This document shows, piece by piece, positions 7,726-16,854 of a stretch of 60,832 nucleotides of DNA. The position numbers were made by a program, and so were the translations under genes. The stretch covers positions 1 to 60,832 of the forward strand of contig CAMVKN010000019.1 in NCBI GenBank assembly GCA_947168045.1, given 5' to 3'. The stretch is from an uncultured Prevotellaceae bacterium (GTDB lineage Bacteria > Bacteroidota > Bacteroidia > Bacteroidales > Bacteroidaceae). A model generated the notes under the pieces. It did not search any database. It was given only the letters and a program-made list of their open reading frames with translations, and was not told the DNA's origin. Numbering within the stretch: the first letter of the stretch is position 1; each line of letters starts with the position of its first letter.

Positions 7726-10359
7726 ATGATAAACAAGACAATGGTGGCGACCTTGGCACTTGTGCTGAGCGCCATGAGCATGAAGGCACAAACCCAGTAT
7801 GCCTGGCAAGACACCAAGCTGCCACGGGCTGAACGTGTAGAGAGCCTGCTTGGCATGCTCACCCCCGAGGAGAAGGTGGGCCTGATGATGAACAAGAGCA
7901 TCTCCATTGACCGCCTCGGCATCCCGTCATACAACTGGTGGAGCGAGGCTTGCCATGGTGTGCGACAGAGCGACTATACCGTCTATCCACAGCCCATCGG
8001 CATGGCTGCCGCCTTCAACGAGCAGCTGGTCTACGACGTCTTCTCGCAGGTCAGCGACGAGGCCCGCGCCAACTGGAACCGCTCAGACCACAGCGTGAAG
8101 CACGTCGGCATGGGCGAGATTTACTACCCGGGCAACCCTGAGCTGACCTTCTGGTGCCCCAACGTGAACATCTTCCGCGACCCTCGCTGGGGACGCGGGC
8201 AGGAGACCTGCGGCGAAGACCCGTACCTGAACGCCGTACTGGGCGTGGCTACAGTAAAGGGTATGCAGTCACCCCTCCCTTTGGGAGGGGATGGGGGTGG
8301 GCTTATCTACAAGACCCACGCCTGCGCCAAGCACTATGCCGTGCACAGCGGACCTGAGCCACTGCGCCACTCGATGAACGTGGAGCCCAGCAACCGCGAC
8401 CTGTGGGAGACCTATCTGCCGGCCTTCAAGGCACTGGTGAAGAAGGCCGACGTGCGCGAGGTGATGTGCGCCTACCAGCGCTTTGAGGGGAAGCCCTGCT
8501 GCAGCAGCGACCGCCTGCTCATTGACATCCTGCGCAACAAATGGGGCTACAACGCCATCGTCCTCACCGACTGCGACGCCATCAACAACTTCTATAACAA
8601 AGGGCAGCATGAGACACACAAGGACCCGCTCAGCGCCTCGGTCGACGCCGTGCTCAACGGCACGGACCTGGAGTGCGGCAAGGTGTTCATGTGCCTGACC
8701 GACGGACTGAAGCAGGGCCTCATCAAGGAGAGCGACCTGGACCAGCACCTGCGCAAGACGCTGATGGGCCGCTTTGAGCTGGGCATGTTCGACCCCGCCG
8801 ACCAGCTGCCCTGGGCCAGCCTGGGCGAGGAGGTCATCAGCAGCGAGGCACACAACCAGACTGCCGTACAGGCTGCCCGCGAATCGATGGTGCTACTCTA
8901 TAATGGCAAGACCGCCCCTGTCCTTCCGCTGTCGAAGGACATCAAGACGTTGGCCGTGGTAGGTCCCAACGCCGATGACATCGAGCTGCTGAACGGCAAC
9001 TATGGTGGTTCGCCCACGAAGGCGCATCAGCACTCGTTGTTAGAGGGCATCCGCAAAGCGGTGCCCGGCGCCAACATCATCTACCACAAGGCATGTGAGC
9101 TGAACGACGAATACGAGACAGTGCCCCACCTGCTGGACTTTAACGACGGACAGGGCGTGCTGGTAGAGTTCTGGAACAATGCCGACCGGAGTGGTGAGCC
9201 CGTCACCAAAGGCTACTACAAGAAACTGGACTTCAGCACCTTCGGCGCATGGGGCTTTGCCGACGGCGTCAGTCGTGACACCCTCTCGGTGCGCATCAGC
9301 GGACAATACAAGTCGACGTTCACCGGCGAGATGAAATACACCCTGACCACTGACAACGGCTACGTCCTGAAGGTGAACGGCCAGGTGGTGGAGCAAGGCA
9401 AGCCCGGGGGCCGCCGCGGCTTCGGCTTCGGCCGCCGCGTGGAGTACAAGTCGTTCCCCGTGGAGCAGGGCAAGACCTACGACGTCACCATAGAGTACAG
9501 CCACGACCATGGACAGTTTGCCATGCTGCGCGGCGACATCTGCGAGCGCAAGCTCATCGACTTCACCGACTTGGCCAATGAGGTAAAAGTGGCAGACGCT
9601 ATCATCATCATCGGCGGCATCTCAGCCCGCATGGAGGGCGAGGGCGGCGACAAGCAGACCATCGAGCTGCCCACGGTGCAGCAGAACCTTGTCAAGGCCT
9701 TGTACCAGACAGGACGCCCCGTCATCTTTGTCAACTGTAGCGGCTCGGCCATCGCCTTCGGCAGCGTGGAGGGCAATTATGACGCCCTGCTGCAGGCATG
9801 GTATCCCGGACAGGGTGGCTCGCAGGCACTGGCCGACGTGCTCTTCGGCGACTACAACCCTGGCGGCAAGCTGCCCGTGACGTTCTACCGCTCCAACGAC
9901 GACCTGCCCGACTTCCTTGACTACTCGATGCAGAACCGCACGTACCGCTACTTCACCGGTCAGCCGCAGTATGCCTTCGGCTATGGCCTGAGCTACACCA
10001 CCTTCAAGGTGGGCAAGGCAAAAATCTCAAATCTCAAATCTGACATCTCAAATCCCAAGGTGACGCTCACCGTGCCCGTCACGAACACTGGCAAGCGCGA
10101 AGGCACCGAGACCGTGCAGGTGTATGTCAAGCGTCTGGACGATGCCGGCGCTCCCATCAAGGCCCTGAAAGGATTCCAGAAGCTGAGCCTGAGGCCCGGC
10201 GAGACAAAGAAGGCAGTCATCACCCTTGATGGCGAGGCTTTCGAATACTATGACGAGGCCATCGACGAGCTGTCAGTGAAGAGCGGACACTACCTGCTGC
10301 TCTACGGCACCAGCTCGCGCGATGCTGACCTGCAGGCCATCGACTTTAACGTGAAATAA
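7726..10359 (+). CDS. Secreted GH3 beta-xylosidase/beta-glucosidase with PA14 insertion
   Basis: An 877-residue glycoside hydrolase family 3 enzyme with a signal peptide (about 1-21). The first GH3 domain carries NPxxxFRDPRWGRGQET-type motifs near 145-161, the substrate-binding KHYAVHSGP near 202-210, and the catalytic nucleophile Asp282 in VLTDCDAI. A PA14-like module (about 475-600) interrupts the second GH3 domain. The acid/base region is seen as ARMEGEGGDK near 635, and an FnIII-like domain closes the protein (about 780-870). Its place among xylanases and esterases favours beta-xylosidase over beta-glucosidase. Two oddities do not break the frame: a GC-rich palindrome encodes residues 183-192 (PLPLGGDGGG), and a TCTCAAA heptamer array encodes about 767-777. 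A Gly/Arg/Phe-rich insertion (GGRRGFGFGRR) lies within PA14. Confidence 0.92.
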   Translation: MINKTMVATLALVLSAMSMKAQTQYAWQDTKLPRAERVESLLGMLTPEEKVGLMMNKSISIDRLGIPSYNWWSEACHGVRQSDYTVYPQPIGMAAAFNEQLVYDVFSQVSDEARANWNRSDHSVKHVGMGEIYYPGNPELTFWCPNVNIFRDPRWGRGQETCGEDPYLNAVLGVATVKGMQSPLPLGGDGGGLIYKTHACAKHYAVHSGPEPLRHSMNVEPSNRDLWETYLPAFKALVKKADVREVMCAYQRFEGKPCCSSDRLLIDILRNKWGYNAIVLTDCDAINNFYNKGQHETHKDPLSASVDAVLNGTDLECGKVFMCLTDGLKQGLIKESDLDQHLRKTLMGRFELGMFDPADQLPWASLGEEVISSEAHNQTAVQAARESMVLLYNGKTAPVLPLSKDIKTLAVVGPNADDIELLNGNYGGSPTKAHQHSLLEGIRKAVPGANIIYHKACELNDEYETVPHLLDFNDGQGVLVEFWNNADRSGEPVTKGYYKKLDFSTFGAWGFADGVSRDTLSVRISGQYKSTFTGEMKYTLTTDNGYVLKVNGQVVEQGKPGGRRGFGFGRRVEYKSFPVEQGKTYDVTIEYSHDHGQFAMLRGDICERKLIDFTDLANEVKVADAIIIIGGISARMEGEGGDKQTIELPTVQQNLVKALYQTGRPVIFVNCSGSAIAFGSVEGNYDALLQAWYPGQGGSQALADVLFGDYNPGGKLPVTFYRSNDDLPDFLDYSMQNRTYRYFTGQPQYAFGYGLSYTTFKVGKAKISNLKSDISNPKVTLTVPVTNTGKREGTETVQVYVKRLDDAGAPIKALKGFQKLSLRPGETKKAVITLDGEAFEYYDEAIDELSVKSGHYLLLYGTSSRDADLQAIDFNVK
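8271..8303 (+). repeat. GC-rich palindromic element inserted in frame in the GH3 gene
   Basis: The stretch reads CCCCTCCC, TTT, GGGAGGGG followed by a G-rich ATGGGGGTGGG tail. It encodes PLPLGGDGGG in a loop just before the conserved KTHACAKHYAVHSGP block. The same architecture (C-rich arm, short loop, G-rich arm, G-rich tail) recurs between genes at 23246-23281 and inverted inside the helicase gene at 58327-58364 and 58529-58567. Confidence 0.75.
10024..10057 (+). repeat. Heptamer array (TCTCAAA type) in frame in the GH3 gene
   Basis: ATCTCAAATCTCAAATCT followed by a diverged copy gives about four units of a 7-base period. It encodes the Ser/Asn/Lys-rich stretch ISNLKSDISNP at the edge of the C-terminal FnIII-like domain. 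It belongs with the other short-period arrays in this window. Confidence 0.6.
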
Positions 10360-10394
10360 ACAATCCTCTCTTGCGCGTACAATATTATTATATA

Positions 10395-13300
10395 ATGAAG
10401 AAAATCTTTAGCACAGCTATCATCAGCCTGCTTGCTTTCACAGGGGCACAGGCACAGTTGTCGACCAACCCTGACAAATTCCTCGGCAACATCACCACAT
10501 CGGGGCAGGTAGACTTCGGCAATGAGAAATTCTACCAGCTTTGGAACCAGATTACACCCGAGAACGAGACGAAGTGGGATGCCATCGAGCCCTCACGCGG
10601 CAGCTTCAGCTACGGTGGTGCTGACCGCTCGGCCAACTATGCCAAGCAGCACAACTTCCCGTTCAAGTACCACACATTCATCTGGGGTGCCCAATATCCC
10701 AAATGGATGGACAACCTCACGACGGCCGAGCAGTACAAAGCCATCGTCGAATACTTTGACAACGTCAAGGCCCACTACCCCAACCTGGAGGTCATCGATG
10801 TGGTCAACGAGGCCATCACCGGGCACCAGCCTGCCCCCTACAGGGCAGCACTCGGCGGCGAGGGGCGCACGGGCTACGACTGGATTATCAAGGCTTTCCA
10901 GCTGGCGCATGAGCGCTGGCCCAACGCCATCCTCGTCTATAACGACTATAACACGTTCCAATGGCAGAAGACGCAGTTCATCGACCTCGTGCGCACCCTG
11001 CGCGATGCCGGTGCGCCCATCGATGCCTACGGATGTCAGAGCCACGACATCACCGACATGAGCCTCAGCACCTTCAAGAGTGCCATGAACGAGATTCAGA
11101 ACGCGCTGAAGATTCCCATGTACAGCACGGAGTTCGACATCGGCACCGCTGACGACCAGAAGCAACTCACACAGTACAAGAACCTGCTTCCCGTGCTGTG
11201 GGAGGCCGACTATTGCGCCGGCATCACCCTCTGGGGCTACATCTATGGCCGCACCTGGACCACCGATGGCAACAGCGGACTAATCAGAGACGGCAAGGAC
11301 CGCCCGGCCATGACATGGCTGCGCCAATACATGCAGAGCGACAAGGCCAAGAGCGCCAAGAGTCCCTTCCCTGGCATGAAGAAGGAGGCCTCCGTCTACG
11401 TGAGGCCAGCCTCGATGAAGGTGGCCAAGGACGACAAGCTGCCGGTCTGGGTCGATGCCACGCTGGCCACGAAGACCATCGAGAAAGTGGAGCTGTTCAA
11501 TGGCTCGACCCTCGTGGCCACCATGACCGAAGCCCCTTACATCGCAGAGTTTACTTCTTCCACGACGGGCACCAAGACGCTGAAGGCCGTGGTGACGGCT
11601 ACCGACGGCTCTACCTACGAGCGACTGTCGAGGATACAAGTGCTCAGCTCAACAACGCCACGCACGCCCTACAACAATGTGGTGCCTGAGCTGCCTGGCG
11701 TGGTCGAAGCCATGAACTACGACAATGGTGCTGCCGGCGTGTCCTACAACAATGCGTCACGCACTGGCGCTACCAAGACTGGCAGCTGGATGGAATACAC
11801 CGTCGACGTGAAACAGGCTGGTCTGTACTCGGTCGATGTCGAAGTCGCCTCGGCCCAAAACGGTGGTATGTTCCACCTCGTCGACAATGATTTTGGCAAC
11901 ATGACCTTCCTCACTGACTTCGTCACCCTGCCCAGCACTGGCGGCAGCTCTGAATACAAGAACGTCCACCTGCGCCTCAACCTCCCACTTGAGGCCGGTC
12001 GCCGCACCCTCTGCCTCTGCATCGACAAAGGCGGTTTCAGCATCGGCAAGATGACCTTCACGCCCTTAGAGGTGAACAATGCCATCAGGTCGTCCATCAA
12101 GGTCAACCCCACAACCATCAACGTGGGCGAGACGGCAACCATCACTGCCACGTCCGTGGTATCATCAGTTGGCATCGCTAATGTCAAAGTGTTCGTCAAC
12201 GACATGCAGCTGGCCACACTCACCGAGAAACCGTTCATCACTGAATTCACCCCCACGATGAAGGGCACTTACACCATCTCAGCCATTGCCACCGACAACA
12301 ACGGCAAGGAGTCGAAGATTGTGAGGACCACGCTGAACGTCAACAGTGTACGCATGCCTTTCGCTGAGGTCAACCTGCCAGGAACTGTGCAGTTCGAGGA
12401 CTTTGACCTGGGTGGTGAGGGTGTTTCATTCCACGACAGCGACAGCGAGGACCAAGGCGATGCCAACTACCGCACTGACAATGAGGGATTGGACATCGTG
12501 AAGGGCAATGGTGGCAACGCCATTGGCTACACTGCCGAGAACGAATGGATGGAATACACCGTCAACGTGACGAAAGCTGGCACCTACAACTGCGAGGCCA
12601 CCGTCTCGTCTGGAACCACAGGGGCATCGTTCACCGTCAGCTTGAGAGACAACGGCCAGACGAAACAGCTCTGCAGCATCAGCATCCCCCAGACAGCCAG
12701 CAGCAGCTGGGACACCTATACTACGGTGAAGGCGAAACTGTCGCAACAGCTACCTGAGGGCAAGCACATCCTGCGCGTCACTCTCACCGGTGCCAACGGC
12801 AACTTAGACAAGATGGCATTTACGCTTGACGAGGGAGGCGAGGAGCCTTCCACCGCCGACCCCAACTTCTACGTCTACCTGTGCTTCGGACAGTCGAACA
12901 TGGAGGGCAACGCCACTCCTGAGGCCCAGGACCAGACGGTGGACCCGCGCTTCCAGACGCTGGCCTGCGTCAACTTCAGCAGCCCACAACGCACCATGGG
13001 ACAGTGGTACACTGCCACGCCTCCCATCGTCCGTCAAGGAACAGGCCTGGGCATGGCCGACTACTTCGGCCGCACCATGGTGGAGAACCTGCCTGAGAAC
13101 GTCCGTGTGGGCGTCGTCGACGTAGCCATCGGCGGCACGAAAATTGAAGGCTTCATGCAGGACCAGGTGGCCAGCTACATCGCTTCGATGAACCCCAGTT
13201 CCGAGGGCTGGCTCATCAACTATTTCAAGGCATACGACAACGACCCCTACCAGCGGCTCGTCGACATGGCGCGCATTGCTCAGAAGCAGGGTGTCATCAA

Positions 13301-14291
13301 GGGCATCCTGCTGCACCAGGGCGAGAGCAACAACGGGCAAAGCGACTGGCCGCAGAAGGTGAAGAAAATCTACGACCAGCTCTTGGCCGACCTGAACCTC
13401 AACGCTACCGACGTGCCCTTGTTCGTGGGCGAGACCGTGAGCCAGGCTGAAGGCGGTGCCTGCTGGCTGCACAACAGCGTCATCGCACGCGTACCCAATG
13501 TCATACCCAACTCCTACGTCATCTCATCAGCCGGATGCCCGCAGCGGGGCGACGGTCTACACTTCACTGCTGAGGGCTACCGCACCATGGGCAGCCGCTA
13601 CGCCGAGCAGGCCCTGAAGCTAATGGGCATCAACATCGGCGGTACGGAAGAACCTGACGACAAGTATATCGCACACCGCTTCGAAAGCGTCTCAGAGATT
13701 GGCAACACGCCCTTCGCCATCGTCAACGAGGACAGCGGCAAGGCGTTCTACGGCATCAGCGAGCAGAACCTGGGCTTCGACACCTATGAGACAGCGTTCA
13801 ATGATGCGAACACGGGCTATCTCTTCACCATGGAGAAGAACACTGCCGGCAGCGGCTACTTCTTCCGCTTGGTGCAGCCCAACGGCGAGCCCTACAGCAT
13901 CTGGGGCAACCCAGGCTACCTGAACACGCAGCCCGCCGACGGCTGGTGCAGCTTCATCCTCGGCCTGAACAACCAGAACGGCCAGGACATTGAGAACGGC
14001 GCCCTGTGGACCATCCGCCATGTTGGTGACAAGGGTTTCTGGCTGAAGAATGTAGGCACGGGCAAGTACCTGCACGATGCCACGCCGGCCAAGTATGACG
14101 ACCCCGTCTACTTCACCTTCTGCATCCCCGCAGTGAAGTCGGCCATCGAGGCACCGCTCGCCCCTGCCCTCTCGTCGCGCGCCGCTGGCGTCTACACCCT
14201 GCAGGGCGTGAAGGTGGGCACTAAGGAGCAGTGGTCCACCCTGCCCCGTGGCATCTACATCGTCGACGGCAAGCTGAGAACCAAACGCTAA
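10395..14291 (+). CDS. Secreted GH10 endo-xylanase with two CBM6 modules and a CE6-type acetyl xylan esterase
   Basis: I start this gene at the ATG at 10395 (MKKIFSTAIIS signal peptide) rather than the earlier in-frame GTG at 10371; the product has 1298 residues. Order: signal peptide (1-20); GH10 (about 25-315) with acid/base Glu139 in VVNE and nucleophile Glu246 in STEFDI; Ig-like (about 335-420); CBM6-like (about 435-560, GSWMEYTV); Ig-like (about 575-665); second CBM6-like (about 675-815, ENEWMEYTV); SGNH esterase of CE6 type (about 823-1085) with Ser834 in GQSNMEG, HQGESNN, and His1056 in GDGLHF; a beta-trefoil-like region (about 1095-1240); and a sorting-type tail with GIYIVDGK. It should cut the xylan backbone and remove acetyl groups with one secreted chain. 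Confidence 0.92.
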   Translation: MKKIFSTAIISLLAFTGAQAQLSTNPDKFLGNITTSGQVDFGNEKFYQLWNQITPENETKWDAIEPSRGSFSYGGADRSANYAKQHNFPFKYHTFIWGAQYPKWMDNLTTAEQYKAIVEYFDNVKAHYPNLEVIDVVNEAITGHQPAPYRAALGGEGRTGYDWIIKAFQLAHERWPNAILVYNDYNTFQWQKTQFIDLVRTLRDAGAPIDAYGCQSHDITDMSLSTFKSAMNEIQNALKIPMYSTEFDIGTADDQKQLTQYKNLLPVLWEADYCAGITLWGYIYGRTWTTDGNSGLIRDGKDRPAMTWLRQYMQSDKAKSAKSPFPGMKKEASVYVRPASMKVAKDDKLPVWVDATLATKTIEKVELFNGSTLVATMTEAPYIAEFTSSTTGTKTLKAVVTATDGSTYERLSRIQVLSSTTPRTPYNNVVPELPGVVEAMNYDNGAAGVSYNNASRTGATKTGSWMEYTVDVKQAGLYSVDVEVASAQNGGMFHLVDNDFGNMTFLTDFVTLPSTGGSSEYKNVHLRLNLPLEAGRRTLCLCIDKGGFSIGKMTFTPLEVNNAIRSSIKVNPTTINVGETATITATSVVSSVGIANVKVFVNDMQLATLTEKPFITEFTPTMKGTYTISAIATDNNGKESKIVRTTLNVNSVRMPFAEVNLPGTVQFEDFDLGGEGVSFHDSDSEDQGDANYRTDNEGLDIVKGNGGNAIGYTAENEWMEYTVNVTKAGTYNCEATVSSGTTGASFTVSLRDNGQTKQLCSISIPQTASSSWDTYTTVKAKLSQQLPEGKHILRVTLTGANGNLDKMAFTLDEGGEEPSTADPNFYVYLCFGQSNMEGNATPEAQDQTVDPRFQTLACVNFSSPQRTMGQWYTATPPIVRQGTGLGMADYFGRTMVENLPENVRVGVVDVAIGGTKIEGFMQDQVASYIASMNPSSEGWLINYFKAYDNDPYQRLVDMARIAQKQGVIKGILLHQGESNNGQSDWPQKVKKIYDQLLADLNLNATDVPLFVGETVSQAEGGACWLHNSVIARVPNVIPNSYVISSAGCPQRGDGLHFTAEGYRTMGSRYAEQALKLMGINIGGTEEPDDKYIAHRFESVSEIGNTPFAIVNEDSGKAFYGISEQNLGFDTYETAFNDANTGYLFTMEKNTAGSGYFFRLVQPNGEPYSIWGNPGYLNTQPADGWCSFILGLNNQNGQDIENGALWTIRHVGDKGFWLKNVGTGKYLHDATPAKYDDPVYFTFCIPAVKSAIEAPLAPALSSRAAGVYTLQGVKVGTKEQWSTLPRGIYIVDGKLRTKR

Positions 14292-14303
14292 GAAAACTAA
14301 ACT

Positions 14304-16850
14304 ATGAGAAACACACTTTTATACATCGTGATGCTGATGATGTCGATGGGCGCTCTCGCTGAAGAGCGCACCATCGACGTCAGCGGCAATAACACCTCGT
14401 CTGACTACATGACCTACAGCCAGTCCATCTCGCTGCCGGCCAGCGATGTGGTGAACGTGAAGCTGGCACGCTACATCTACTTCTCGTCCACCATCAGCGG
14501 CAAGGGCGTGCTCAACCTCTACGCCGGTGGTGAGCGCTGCTATCTCGGCACGGAGAAGGGCAAGGCATGGCCCAACTGGGCCAGGTACACAGGCGACATC
14601 CACATCTACCCCTTCCCTGAGAACTCCTCATCGGCAGGTTTCTACGGCGTCGTGCTGGCCCATGGCGGCAAGAGCTCGACGGCCGAAAACGCCCTGGACG
14701 ATGCCAAGTCGGGCAAGGTGAACACGTCGATGGCCAACAACCACGTCACCCTGCACCAGGGCAGCACCATCTGCTGCGAGTCCAACACCTCGGGTGCCGG
14801 CTTCCGCATCGGTCATCTCGACACCGAGGCCGGGTCCACGCTGCAGGGCTACATGAAGAAATCGCGCGCATGCTATTACCTTCTCGGTGGACTGAACACC
14901 GACTTCACGCTGGCGGGCACCATCATGCCGTCATCCTATGACGACGCCACGCCCCTCAGCATCGTCAAGGAAGGCACCGGCACACTGACCATCACCGGCA
15001 ACGACAACTATGTCAGCGGTGCGCTGCGCATCCTTGAGGGTCGTGTGCAGGTGAGCAATGACCGCACAGAGGCTGAACAGAAGCTGCTGCGCGGCGCGCT
15101 CGGCGCCCGCCCCAGTGTCTCCGATGCCATCGTCTACGTCTTCAGCCAGGGGGTGCTGGGCGGCACTGGAAGCATCGGCGGAACGGTGGACAACTATGGC
15201 ACTGTGGAGCCGGGCAGCATTGAGCGCAGCCTCGACCTGGTGGACATCGTCTCAGGAACGCTCACCCTGCGTAACTATGTCACAGCCTCACGACAGCCCA
15301 ACCTCATAGTCCGGCCAGCATCGGCACTGCGCTTCAAGGTCATGTCACTGACAGGAAGCGACCGTCTCGACGTTGGCGGCGACGTGATATACAACAACAT
15401 GACCCAGGACTTCGCCCAGAGCGACAAGATGCCCGTCGTTGAGCTGGTAGCCATCGGCGACCTTGAAGGCATGGAGGTGGGCGACGAGCTGCCCCTGCTC
15501 ACCGCCAAGGCCAAGCAGGGCGACTGGCACTTCGACCTGAAGCAGCCCTCGAAATACACCTGGGAACTGGTGGAGAGCACCGCCGACGGCACCTACACCC
15601 TCAAGGCCCGCATCGTCTCATTAAAGGACTCAGAACTCCCAGACAACCCAGAAGACCCAGACGACCCAGACACCCCAGTCATGGGCCCCTACTACGACGA
15701 CGGCATTGACGACACTGCCGATGCCCATGCCCTACGCTACTATGCCAACCAGTGTGGCAAGAACATCGGCGTGGCACTGTGCACCTACAAAGGCTATCAG
15801 AGCGACCGCGACGAGGCCGGCCGTCAGTTCAACATGATGGTGGCCGAGAACGAGATGAAGATGGACGCCCTGCAGCCCAGCCGCGGACAGTTCAGCTTCG
15901 GCAGCGCCGACAACCTGGTCAGCTTTGCACAGCGCAACAGCATGGCCATCCGCGGCCACTGTCTGGTGTGGCATCAGCAGCAGCCCACATGGCTGAGCAG
16001 CGACGGCAAGAAGAACGACATGAACTGGACACGCCAGCAGGCCCTCGACCTGATGAAGGACCACATCACCAAGGTGATGCAGCACTTCAAGGGCAAGGTG
16101 ACGGAATGGGACGTGGTGAACGAGTGCCTGGACGACGACCAGAGCATCATCCGCACCAACCCTGAGGGCTATACCCTGCGCCCCACGGTGTGGCAACGTG
16201 CCATCGGCGACGACTACATCGACTCCGCCTTTGTCTATGCCCATCGTGCCGACCCTGACGCCGTGCTCTATCTGAACGACTACGACGTGGAGCATCAGGG
16301 CAAGGCCAAGGCCGTGGCGTTCTACAACCTGGCCATGCGTCTGAAGAGCCACAATATACCCATCGACGGCGTGGGCCTGCAGTGCCACTTCTCAGTGGGC
16401 GAGGTAGACTCCGTGAAGCTCGACGCCACAGTGAAACGCTTCGGTCAGGACGGCATGAAGTGCATCATCACCGAGCTGGACATGGGCGTGCCCAGCACGT
16501 CGACGGCCGACCTTGAAGAACAGGCGCGTCTCTATCGTGTCATCACCGACATCGTGCTGAAAAACGACAACTGTCCCAGCATGGTCATCTGGGGCGTCAA
16601 GGACAACGACAGCTGGCGCTCTGCATCCAACCCGCTGCTCTTCACGGCAGGCATGGACCGCAAGCCGGCCTGGCGCGCCGTGCGCTCTGCCCTGCGCCAC
16701 CATGCGCTCACCAGCGACATCAGGCCCCAGGTGGCCACTCCCCATTCACCATCGTCGGCCGTCTACGCCATCGACGGCCGCCGTGTCCAGTCGTCAGCCC
16801 TGAAGGCGGGCATCTACATCAAGGATGGCAAGAAATATATTGTAAGGTAA
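14304..16850 (+). CDS. Secreted GH10 xylanase with a long repeat-rich N-terminal region
   Basis: An 848-residue protein. After a signal peptide (about 1-19) the first 430 residues are Gly/Ser/Thr-rich and beta-helix-like, with a segment like the autotransporter beta-strand repeat (GTGTLTITGNDNYVSGALRI). An acidic linker of Asp-Pro repeats (PEDPDDPDTP, about 450-461) leads to a GH10 domain (about 465-800) with GHCLVWHQQ, acid/base Glu607 in VVNE, nucleophile Glu724 in ITELDMG and VIWGVKD. The C-terminus (AIDGRRVQ, AGIYIKDGKK) resembles a type IX sorting tail. The N-terminal part may display the enzyme on the cell surface or bind substrate; this is inference. It lies 12 bases after the GH10-CE6 gene and 4 before the next gene. 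The linker DNA is a 9-base repeat (ACCCAGACG type). Confidence 0.9.
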   Translation: MRNTLLYIVMLMMSMGALAEERTIDVSGNNTSSDYMTYSQSISLPASDVVNVKLARYIYFSSTISGKGVLNLYAGGERCYLGTEKGKAWPNWARYTGDIHIYPFPENSSSAGFYGVVLAHGGKSSTAENALDDAKSGKVNTSMANNHVTLHQGSTICCESNTSGAGFRIGHLDTEAGSTLQGYMKKSRACYYLLGGLNTDFTLAGTIMPSSYDDATPLSIVKEGTGTLTITGNDNYVSGALRILEGRVQVSNDRTEAEQKLLRGALGARPSVSDAIVYVFSQGVLGGTGSIGGTVDNYGTVEPGSIERSLDLVDIVSGTLTLRNYVTASRQPNLIVRPASALRFKVMSLTGSDRLDVGGDVIYNNMTQDFAQSDKMPVVELVAIGDLEGMEVGDELPLLTAKAKQGDWHFDLKQPSKYTWELVESTADGTYTLKARIVSLKDSELPDNPEDPDDPDTPVMGPYYDDGIDDTADAHALRYYANQCGKNIGVALCTYKGYQSDRDEAGRQFNMMVAENEMKMDALQPSRGQFSFGSADNLVSFAQRNSMAIRGHCLVWHQQQPTWLSSDGKKNDMNWTRQQALDLMKDHITKVMQHFKGKVTEWDVVNECLDDDQSIIRTNPEGYTLRPTVWQRAIGDDYIDSAFVYAHRADPDAVLYLNDYDVEHQGKAKAVAFYNLAMRLKSHNIPIDGVGLQCHFSVGEVDSVKLDATVKRFGQDGMKCIITELDMGVPSTSTADLEEQARLYRVITDIVLKNDNCPSMVIWGVKDNDSWRSASNPLLFTAGMDRKPAWRAVRSALRHHALTSDIRPQVATPHSPSSAVYAIDGRRVQSSALKAGIYIKDGKKYIVR

Positions 16851-16854
16851 CAGC

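Noticed and set aside
12804..13472. Long minus-strand open frame of 222 codons opposite the GH10-CE6 gene
   Set aside because: The plus strand encodes an unmistakable esterase here. The antisense frame is rich in Val/His/Leu with no motif, a usual shadow in high-GC genes.
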